Of a stretch of 48,261 nt of DNA, positions 42,780 to 48,261 are shown piece after piece. The DNA is from Candidatus Acidiferrales bacterium. Its GTDB lineage: Bacteria > Acidobacteriota > Terriglobia > Acidiferrales > UBA7541. A model generated the notes under the pieces. It did not search any database. It saw only the letters and a program-made list of their open reading frames with translations, and was not told the origin of the DNA. A program made the position numbers and the translations under genes. The DNA is taken from positions 1 through 48,261 of the forward strand of contig JASHRM010000164.1 of assembly GCA_030037315.1 (NCBI GenBank). The letters run 5' to 3'. The number at the start of each line of letters is the position of its first letter. The first letter of the stretch is position 1.

Positions 42780-42877
42780 TGGATCACCTCCTTCTCGGCG
42801 AAAGCGCCGATATCGACCGGATGTCGAATGAACAGAGTATAACGCAGAATCTCGACATGCCGAATCCCCGGTGAAAA

Positions 42878-42906
42878 TTGACCACAATTTTTCGGACGCC
42901 TATACT
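42878..42906 (+). promoter_or_regulatory. Thiolase promoter
   Basis: TTGACC at 42878-42883, a 17-base spacer and TATACT at 42901-42906 form a strong sigma-70-type promoter about 35 bases before the thiolase ribosome site. Confidence 0.7.
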
Positions 42907-42947
42907 GTGTTTTAAGACTGCAGAAATGTTCCCGGAGTGAATTCGCA

Positions 42948-44135
42948 ATGGAAAAAGCTGTGATTTTGAGCGCTGTACGCACACCTGTCGGGAAATTCAT
43001 GGGCGGCCTTTCGCCGCTGGCGGCGCCCGAGCTTGGCGCAAAAGTGGTGGCCGAAGCGGTGCGGCGCGCGGGGCTCGATCCGAAGCAAGTCGATGAATGC
43101 ATCATGGGCAACGTGGTCCAGGCCGGGCTCGGGCAAAATCCCGCGCGGCAGGCGGCTTTGCGCGGGGGACTCGATCCGCGCGTAGCCGCGATGACGATCA
43201 ACAAGGTCTGCGGCTCGGGACTGAAAGCTGTTGGGTTGGCCGCGCAAGCAGTGGCGCTAGGCGAATCGGGAATCGTGGTCGCAGGTGGAATGGAGTCGAT
43301 GTCCAACGCACCCTACCTGATCAAGGGCGCGCGGACGGGATTTCGGCTGGGCAACCAGGAGATTCTCGACTCGATGATTGTCGACGGCCTGTGGGACGTT
43401 TACGAAGATTTTCACATGGGGCAGACGGCCGAGCTGGTCGCGGAGAAATACGGCATTTCGCGCGAGGAGCAGGACAAATTCGCGCTCGAAAGCCACCAGC
43501 GTGCGATTCGCGCGATGAAGTCGTGTTTCGTCAGCGAGCAGATTTTGCCGATCGAAATTCCGCAGCGAAAAGGTCCCGCGGTTGTGATTAAAGCGGATGA
43601 GTCGCCGCGCGAAGATACGTCCCTCGAGGCGCTGGCAAAACTAAAGCCCGCGTTCAAGAAAGAAGGCGGCACGGTGACGGCCGGCAACGCTCCCGGCACA
43701 AATGACGGCGCCGCTGCGGTGGTCGTAACGAGCGAGAGCGCGGCGGCTCGGCTTGGCAAGCAGCCAGTGGCGCGGATCGTGGCGCAGGCGGTCAGCGGCG
43801 TTGAGCCGAAATGGGTAATGATGGCGCCCGTCGACGCAGTGGAAAAGCTGCTTGCGAAAACCGGATGGGACCGCGATAAGGACGTCGATCTCTACGAGCT
43901 GAATGAGGCGTTTGCTGTGGCCGCGATCGCCGTCACGCGCGTGCTGAAACTCGATCCTGCGAAAGTGAACGTAAACGGCGGGGCCGTAGCGATTGGACAT
44001 CCAATCGGCGCGTCCGGCGCGCGAATCCTGGTCGCGCTGCTCTATGAATTGCAGCGCCGCAACGCGAAGCGGGGAATCGCTGCGCTGTGCCTCGGCGGGG
44101 GCAACGCCGTGGCCCTGGCGGTTGAACGAATGTGA
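42948..44135 (+). CDS. Acetyl-CoA acetyltransferase (thiolase)
   Basis: Condenses two acetyl-CoA to acetoacetyl-CoA or runs the reverse cleavage. The 395-residue protein has the nucleophile Cys88 in [35 protein letters not shown] with the active-site His, and CLGGGNAVA with the second catalytic Cys. The length is typical of biosynthetic or degradative thiolases. GGAG precedes the ATG, and a near-consensus promoter lies upstream. A 3-hydroxyacyl-CoA dehydrogenase gene occurs 3 kb downstream but is not in the same operon. Symbols such as atoB, phaA or thlA cannot be chosen between from sequence alone. Confidence 0.95.
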   Translation: MEKAVILSAVRTPVGKFMGGLSPLAAPELGAKVVAEAVRRAGLDPKQVDECIMGNVVQAGLGQNPARQAALRGGLDPRVAAMTINKVCGSGLKAVGLAAQAVALGESGIVVAGGMESMSNAPYLIKGARTGFRLGNQEILDSMIVDGLWDVYEDFHMGQTAELVAEKYGISREEQDKFALESHQRAIRAMKSCFVSEQILPIEIPQRKGPAVVIKADESPREDTSLEALAKLKPAFKKEGGTVTAGNAPGTNDGAAAVVVTSESAAARLGKQPVARIVAQAVSGVEPKWVMMAPVDAVEKLLAKTGWDRDKDVDLYELNEAFAVAAIAVTRVLKLDPAKVNVNGGAVAIGHPIGASGARILVALLYELQRRNAKRGIAALCLGGGNAVALAVERM

Positions 44136-44151
44136 CGCGAGTGGTGAGGCG

Positions 44152-44715
44152 CTAAGCCTTTCGCTTGGACACCGCGAACACCGAACGTACGTCCACAGGC
44201 GCTGAATCGACCAAAAGGTGTATGGCGATGATTTCGACGTTCGTGACAACAGCCACGACAACGAGCGAAACAATTGCCCAACTGGACGCGTCGTACACGA
44301 GCAACGCCACGAGCGAAACACATATGCATAGTCCGTAGAATTTCGCCAGATAGGAATGCGTGGCAGGATATTTTCCAAAGCGGCCTAAACTGATCGCGAT
44401 TACGGCGACCTCCGAAACCAGCAGAAGTAAGATCGCCCCTACGTTCCGGATGACCACAGGTCTGCACAAAATCCACAACGTGGCGAGAAGGAACAGATAG
44501 TAGACGCCGTCGGTGACGCTGTCGTAGCGACGCAGCTCGAGCGTCGCTACCCCCAGCCGCCGCGCAAGAATTCCGTCGAGAATATCTGACAACGTCCCGA
44601 CGATTAGAATCGGCAGATAGGCGATACGCGGGACACCCGCCAATGCACAGAGCAGGGCCGCCGGACCGAGTAGCAGCCGGAGCGTCGTGAGGGCAATCGG
44701 AAGCCTGTGCCTCAT
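44152..44715 (-). CDS. CDP-alcohol phosphatidyltransferase family protein
   Basis: A 187-residue membrane enzyme with about six helices. The family signature is D44-x2-D47-G-x2-A-R, then D65-x3-D69 (SDILDGILARR followed by RRYDSVTDG). The canonical Gly four residues before the third Asp is Leu61 here, a departure from the strict pattern D-x2-DG-x2-AR-x8-G-x3-D-x3-D, but all four aspartates are kept. Such enzymes transfer a phosphoalcohol from a CDP-linked donor in phospholipid synthesis; whether this is a phosphatidylglycerophosphate or phosphatidylserine synthase or another branch is not clear. Confidence 0.85.
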   Translation of the reverse strand: MRHRLPIALTTLRLLLGPAALLCALAGVPRIAYLPILIVGTLSDILDGILARRLGVATLELRRYDSVTDGVYYLFLLATLWILCRPVVIRNVGAILLLLVSEVAVIAISLGRFGKYPATHSYLAKFYGLCICVSLVALLVYDASSWAIVSLVVVAVVTNVEIIAIHLLVDSAPVDVRSVFAVSKRKA

Positions 44716-44810
44716 TGCGTGAATTTCTGGGAAATATACGCCCGGTTGCTATGGACGCGATGGGATTGCCGCATCGCTTGTCTCGGCAGGGCGAACGCTG
44801 TTCTGTCCTG

Positions 44811-45284
44811 CTAGAAACGCGACAGCAAGAAAAACGCGACGAAAATCGCGACGGCATCTTCCAGCAGGGCAATGGGCAGGTCGCGCGTATGCAATGCCGT
44901 GACGGTCCTTGTCCGCGCCTGATAGCCGAGCAGCGTTCCAATCACGGCGCCCACTGCACCAATAATCGTCGCGATCACCAGCGACAACCCGAAGGCCAAC
45001 GCAAGACACGAAGCGGCAAATGCGCCAAGCACAATCCGAATGATGAACGACGGTGGTGCCGTGCGCGGCGGCGTCTTGGGTAGCTTGTCATTAATAATCT
45101 CAAGGATCGCCAGCAGCGTAAGGATTGCGACGGCCACGATCGAGCCCATGAACGCAAGATGCGTGCCATCCAGATTGATCCAATGAAGATGAGCCGCCCA
45201 TGAAACCGCGGCGACTGGAGTTAGCGCGCGCAGACCAGCCACAATGCCGAGCAAAACCAGAGCGAGAATCATATGTGTGCTCAT
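44811..45284 (-). CDS. DUF4126 membrane protein
   Basis: A 157-residue protein with about four hydrophobic segments. Landmarks of the DUF4126 family are GIVAGLRALTPVAAVSWA near the start, LEIINDKLPKTPPRT after the second helix and VGAVIGTLLGYQAR. AAGGAG precedes the ATG at 45284. It is on the same strand as the CDP-alcohol transferase, separated by about 95 bases. No biochemical role is known for the family. Confidence 0.85.
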   Translation of the reverse strand: MSTHMILALVLLGIVAGLRALTPVAAVSWAAHLHWINLDGTHLAFMGSIVAVAILTLLAILEIINDKLPKTPPRTAPPSFIIRIVLGAFAASCLALAFGLSLVIATIIGAVGAVIGTLLGYQARTRTVTALHTRDLPIALLEDAVAIFVAFFLLSRF

Positions 45285-45391
45285 CCAGCACTCCTTTCAG
45301 GGCAACTGCCGCATGTCGAGGCGAGACCGCAAGACTCGGGCGTGGCGAGAGTATACCCCCGCTCGTTAAGTCAGGTGTCAAAAAGAGGCCG

Positions 45392-46033
45392 CTAGGAAGT
45401 TGGCTGCGGCTCTGGCGCTGCAGGTGGAGTTGCGGGATTCAATGGGTGTCCGCAACTCCAGCAGAAACGGTCCGTCTCCACGACTTCGCGCTTGCAATTC
45501 GGGCAGGAGGGATGCAAGTCGCAGTTGCAGTTGGCGCAAAAATTGAATCGCGGACCCACTGTTGCGCCGCATTTCGGGCACGGATAGGGCAAGGGCTCGC
45601 GCACGAGAAAATAGATGAGGAAGCCAACCACGAAATAAGCCGGCACCAGCAGCAGGCAAAGAATCGTCCATAGCGTTGCGTTCATCCCGCGGCGCTTCGC
45701 ATCGCGGTAAACATAGCCTGCCAGCCATACCCAGACGGCGCTGGAGATCCATATGGCAAGGACGATTGAGCCCAATGCCATGGTTGCCGGAACCGGCCCA
45801 ATTCCTGGCGGCCATATCTGGCCATCGTTCGCCACGCCCGTAAGGTTGATCGCAGCGGCGACAACTTCGGCGAGAATCAAAATCACCGCAGTGGTTACGC
45901 GCAGCCATACGGGGACGAGCTTGATCTCATCGCGAAAATGCACGCGTTCTCTTTGCCGCCGCAGCCGAATCATGCGCATGCGTTCGTTCCACGCGCTGCT
46001 GATGCCGCCCGTTCTTGAATCCGTTGCGCTCAT
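45392..46033 (-). CDS. Membrane protein with C-terminal double zinc ribbon
   Basis: A 213-residue protein. The ATG at 46033 is preferred over one at 46042 because AAGGATGAGG is properly spaced before it. A charged N-terminus is followed by three hydrophobic segments (VTTAVILILAEVVAAAINL, ALGSIVLAIWISSAVWVWLAG, LWTILCLLLVPAYFVVGFLIYFL). Two zinc ribbons come next: CPKCG with FCANC, then CPNC with FCWSCG. It is the third gene of a sigma factor/anti-sigma operon, so a role in envelope signalling or as a target of that regulon is possible. It has no recognised enzymatic domain. Confidence 0.88.
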   Translation of the reverse strand: MSATDSRTGGISSAWNERMRMIRLRRQRERVHFRDEIKLVPVWLRVTTAVILILAEVVAAAINLTGVANDGQIWPPGIGPVPATMALGSIVLAIWISSAVWVWLAGYVYRDAKRRGMNATLWTILCLLLVPAYFVVGFLIYFLVREPLPYPCPKCGATVGPRFNFCANCNCDLHPSCPNCKREVVETDRFCWSCGHPLNPATPPAAPEPQPTS

Positions 46034-46075
46034 GTCCCTCATCCTTCTCTTTCGCCGCCATCGCGCGGCTGAAAT

Positions 46076-46543
46076 CTAGTCGCTGGGGTTTTCTCTCCGC
46101 TCTGCGACCACGGCCCCTGTCGCAAACAGCGCGGGCACGATCCACCACAGAACGAATCCGATCTCCCAAATCGGTTTGGGAGCACCGGCGTGCTCCCCCA
46201 ACCACGCGAAGCCGCGCCAGACCCACGGTGCCGTCGCCGCGCCCGCTGCCCACGAAATCGCGGCAACAACCCACGCCACGTTTGTGCCCGGCCGGTCGTC
46301 GCGCAACTCACCGGCCCGCAAACGCAGACGCATCTGCGTACGGCTGGCAAGCCCGCGCGGCAACTCGACACCCGTATCTCGCAGCGTTGCCAAAGCTGCT
46401 GTTGCGGCCGCCGCTGCCGCCCTGCACTCATCGCAGTCGCGCAAATGCGCTGCGAGCCACGCGCGATTTTCGGAGGACAATGTTCCTTCCACGCGTTCCT
46501 CATCCATCAACTGGCGGGCGCGAGTGTGCAAATTGTCAGTCAT
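46076..46543 (-). CDS. Anti-sigma factor with zinc-finger (ZAS) domain
   Basis: A 155-residue membrane protein. The N-terminal zinc-binding anti-sigma motif H-x3-C-x2-C is present at His33, Cys37 and Cys40 (HLRDCDECRAA). Two hydrophobic segments follow (VAWVVAAISWAAGAATAPWVW and WEIGFVLWWIVPALFATGAVV). Its start overlaps the sigma factor stop by four bases (ATGA), the normal arrangement for a cognate pair. It probably holds the sigma factor at the membrane until a signal releases it. Confidence 0.9.
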   Translation of the reverse strand: MTDNLHTRARQLMDEERVEGTLSSENRAWLAAHLRDCDECRAAAAAATAALATLRDTGVELPRGLASRTQMRLRLRAGELRDDRPGTNVAWVVAAISWAAGAATAPWVWRGFAWLGEHAGAPKPIWEIGFVLWWIVPALFATGAVVAERRENPSD

Positions 46544-47112
46544 AGCGATTGCTCCGAGGGCAGCAGCTTCCGTATGGCTTCAAGTCCTCGATAGAGCCGC
46601 GATTTCACGGTCGAGATCGGCGTATTCGTAATCGCCGCTATTTCGTTCAGCTCCAAATCTTCGTGGAATCGCAGCAGCAGCACTTCCCGGTAGACGCTTG
46701 GAATCTCGCGCAGCGACGTGCGCAAAGCGAATGCGCTTTCCTGCTCAGCCGCTTGCCGCAACGGCGATTGTTCGCTGGGTGCCGCGGGCTCGAATGCAGC
46801 GCCTCCATGCGCCGGGTCGAGCAATTCGTCGAGGCTCTGCGGCTTTGATTTTCGCTGCCAATCGATCACCAGATTCCGTGCGATCGTGAAGAGCCACGAT
46901 TCGAATTTCCACTTCGCGTTGTATTGTCTGCCGCGCTCCAGCACGCGCATCCACGTTTCCTGAAAAAAATCTTCGGCGCGTTCGCGATTGCCGGTGAGAT
47001 GAACCAGGTAGCGAAAAAGCCGGTGTTGATACTGCTCGATCAGGCGGTCGAGCACCTCCGGATCGCCACTTTTTAGTCCTCGAACGATGGAGTTTGCGTC
47101 GTCTTCGATCAT
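46540..47112 (-). CDS. ECF-type RNA polymerase sigma factor
   Basis: A 190-residue protein. The ATG at 47112 is preferred because the long extension to 47286 is not family-like. Region 2 includes YQHRLFRYLVHLTGNRERAEDFFQETWMRV and FESWLFTIARNLVIDWQR. Region 4 includes REIPSVYREVLLLRFHEDL and the helix-turn-helix LNEIAAITNTPISTVKSRLYRGLEAIRKLL. There is no region 3, as in group 4 sigma factors. It forms an operon with its anti-sigma factor and a zinc-ribbon membrane protein. The signal and regulon are unknown. Confidence 0.93.
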   Translation of the reverse strand: MIEDDANSIVRGLKSGDPEVLDRLIEQYQHRLFRYLVHLTGNRERAEDFFQETWMRVLERGRQYNAKWKFESWLFTIARNLVIDWQRKSKPQSLDELLDPAHGGAAFEPAAPSEQSPLRQAAEQESAFALRTSLREIPSVYREVLLLRFHEDLELNEIAAITNTPISTVKSRLYRGLEAIRKLLPSEQSL

Positions 47113-47294
47113 TCCGGAAAAAAGCAGCCCGCCGCTGGCGCGTCCCAAAAGCGCGCTCGTGCGGGCGGCTAAGGCGGTTGCGAAGGTCGCGCTCATTCTA
47201 ACGGGTATACGTTTCAAGCGCCCTAAAAGACTCATCGCCGGCCAGCAAATCGCATGCTGTCGCCAAGCCGCGTCTTTCGATATCATCAGGCGCT

Positions 47295-48170
47295 ATGCCA
47301 GCTGATTCGCTCGACTCGATAAAAACTGTTGCGGTGCTGGGTGCGGGAACCATGGGTAACGGCATCGCGCACGTATTCGCGCGAGCGGGATTCGAGGTGC
47401 TTCTGCGCGATGTCGAAAAACGGTTCCTCGACCGCGGCATCGAAATCATTTCGAAGAATCTCGATCGCGAAATCAAGAAGGGCAAGATCGCGGAGGCAGA
47501 TAAGTCCGCGGCCCTGGGCAGAATTCAGCCAGTCACCGAAGTAGCGGCGCTAGCCGGTGCGGATTTCGTCGTAGAGGCCGTCCCGGAGCAGCGCGATTTG
47601 AAAGTCCGCATCTGGAAAGAAGTCGATTCGGTCATCCGGCCGCACATAATCCGCGCGAGCAACACGTCGTCCATTTCAATCACCGACTTGGCCGCGCAAA
47701 CCAAACGGCCCGAGAAATTTATCGGCGTGCATTTCATGAATCCAGTGCCGATGATGACGCTAGTTGAGGTGATTCGCGGGCTGGCGACCAGCGACGAAAC
47801 GTTTCAAGCCGCAATGTCGCTCTGCACAAAACTTGGGAAGACGCCGGTCGCGGTGAACGATGCGCCCGGATTCGTCTCCAATCGAGTGCTCATGCCGATG
47901 ATCAACGAGGCCGCGTACGCGGTGATGGAAGGAGTTGCTGCTCCCGAAGCTGTCGATGCGGTGATGAAAATGGGCATGAACCATCCGATGGGCCCGCTCG
48001 AACTGGCCGACCTGATCGGTCTCGATGTCTGCGTGGAGATTCTCGACGTGCTGCAAAAGGGCCTGGGCGATCCGAAATATCGCGCGTGTCCTCTTCTGCG
48101 CAAATATGTGGCTGCGGGATGGTTGGGGCGAAAATCCGGTCGCGGATTTTTTCAATATGAAACAAGGTAA
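47295..48170 (+). CDS. hbd: 3-hydroxybutyryl-CoA dehydrogenase
   Basis: NAD(P)-dependent dehydrogenase that interconverts acetoacetyl-CoA and 3-hydroxybutyryl-CoA. The 291-residue protein has the Rossmann motif GAGTMG at 16-21, ASNTSSISIT, the catalytic-His segment GVHFMNPVPMM, and the C-terminal PGFVSNRVLMPMINEA and HPMGPLELADLIGLDV. The length matches short, stand-alone enzymes rather than the multifunctional FadB/FadJ type. A -10-like TATCAT lies only eight bases before the ATG and no Shine-Dalgarno is visible, so the mRNA may be leaderless. It may act with the thiolase encoded upstream. Confidence 0.95.
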   Translation: MPADSLDSIKTVAVLGAGTMGNGIAHVFARAGFEVLLRDVEKRFLDRGIEIISKNLDREIKKGKIAEADKSAALGRIQPVTEVAALAGADFVVEAVPEQRDLKVRIWKEVDSVIRPHIIRASNTSSISITDLAAQTKRPEKFIGVHFMNPVPMMTLVEVIRGLATSDETFQAAMSLCTKLGKTPVAVNDAPGFVSNRVLMPMINEAAYAVMEGVAAPEAVDAVMKMGMNHPMGPLELADLIGLDVCVEILDVLQKGLGDPKYRACPLLRKYVAAGWLGRKSGRGFFQYETR

Positions 48171-48191
48171 GAAAAATCACGGCTCCCGTTG

Positions 48192-48220
48192 TTGACCCGC
48201 CAACTTTTCAGGTCTATTTT
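48192..48220 (+). promoter_or_regulatory. Promoter of the gene entering the window end
   Basis: TTGACC at 48192-48197, a 17-base spacer and TATTTT at 48215-48220. A Shine-Dalgarno (GGAGA, 48249-48253) and an ATG at 48258-48260 follow, so a plus-strand gene begins here and is cut off by the window edge. Confidence 0.6.
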
Positions 48221-48261
48221 CCCATCTAACCCACCGGTCCATCCAAATGGAGACAGAATGA

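Larger units (their letters stand above)
42705..42829 (-). ncRNA. Candidate minus-strand small transcript with a full-length Shine-Dalgarno
   Basis: On the minus strand a -10-like TATACT (42836-42841, weak -35 TTCGGC 42859-42864) precedes a hairpin (42795-42800 with 42805-42810). AAGGAGGTGATCC at 42781-42793 follows, complementary to the entire 3' end of 16S rRNA. Next is a GTG-started six-codon ORF (42759-42779), and then a 9-bp hairpin (42719-42727 with 42741-42749) with a pyrimidine-rich tail. It may be a small RNA, leader peptide or minigene; a functional gene on this strand is not seen. Confidence 0.35.

Noticed and set aside
42751-42793. Remnant of a 16S rRNA gene
   Set aside because: Only about 15 bases match exactly and the flanking 16S helix is not preserved, so an rRNA fragment is not called; the match is reported as a finding instead.
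42665-42874. Plus-strand ORF of 69 codons after the heme protein
   Set aside because: It crosses several hairpins and the 16S-like segment, and has no domain or ribosome site.
42776-43306. Minus-strand ORF of 176 codons
   Set aside because: Mostly antisense to the thiolase. It ends through the strong Shine-Dalgarno (EKEVIQ), which is curious, but it has no domain of its own.
1-48261. tRNA, rRNA, CRISPR array, insertion sequence or prophage
   Set aside because: No cloverleaf with a T-arm signature, regularly spaced repeat, transposase/integrase gene or terminal inverted repeat was recognised on reading both strands.

Overview
The window reads as chromosomal DNA of a soil-type acidobacterium (Acidobacteriota). 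This is inferred from gene content: a protein resembling the acidobacterial VWFA-related family, the futalosine menaquinone genes mqnA and mqnC, PQQ-dependent dehydrogenases with cytochrome c, many TTG starts, and moderately high GC. No rRNA, tRNA, CRISPR array, insertion sequence or prophage was recognised. Coding density is high and genes lie on both strands in short operons.

Layout. 1-1.75 kb: an exported UGSC-family protein read through an in-frame TGA at 408-410, most likely selenocysteine, with a hairpin just downstream. 1.8-7.05 kb: a PEGA-type exported protein, then two divergently arranged PQQ dehydrogenases. One is cotranscribed with a diheme cytochrome c and has a D-S-S metal-site motif; the other has the D-Y-D motif of lanthanide-dependent enzymes. 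7.2-11 kb: topA preceded by a badly damaged dprA. 11.1-13.6 kb: a VOC protein diverging from mqnA-mqnC. 13.6-17.6 kb (minus strand): an orphan membrane histidine kinase, an RNase HI fused to an AF2212/DUF104-like tail, a coiled-coil zinc-ribbon protein and a pilin-like protein.

17.9-25.7 kb holds two peptidase pairs, M16/M16 and TldD/TldE-like. In each, the first gene keeps the metal-binding motif and the second has lost it. They are separated by a quinone oxidoreductase-like gene. 26-32.8 kb: a CDF zinc transporter with an enlarged cytoplasmic part, a GT39-like membrane protein, a three-domain GH18-CE4-GT2 polysaccharide synthase and a small membrane protein. 33-35.5 kb: panB-dinB-panC, then a promoter/terminator-bounded candidate small RNA. 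35.6-41.2 kb: a UvrD-like helicase/nuclease, a VWFA-related protein and an MFS transporter. 41.3-48.2 kb: a one-heme unknown protein, a thiolase, a CDP-alcohol phosphatidyltransferase, a DUF4126 protein, an ECF sigma/anti-sigma/zinc-ribbon operon and a 3-hydroxyacyl-CoA dehydrogenase. The last few bases start another gene.

Functionally the window mixes periplasmic oxidation (PQQ enzymes and cytochrome c feeding a menaquinone-based chain), cofactor synthesis (menaquinone, pantothenate), C4 acyl-CoA chemistry (thiolase and 3-hydroxyacyl-CoA dehydrogenase), cell-surface polysaccharide synthesis and DNA maintenance. The most notable items are the candidate selenoprotein with its bSECIS-like hairpin, the paired active/degenerate peptidases, the contrasting PQQ metal sites, the RNase HI fusion, and two intergenic elements (35.36-35.53 kb and 42.70-42.84 kb) that look like small structured transcripts.
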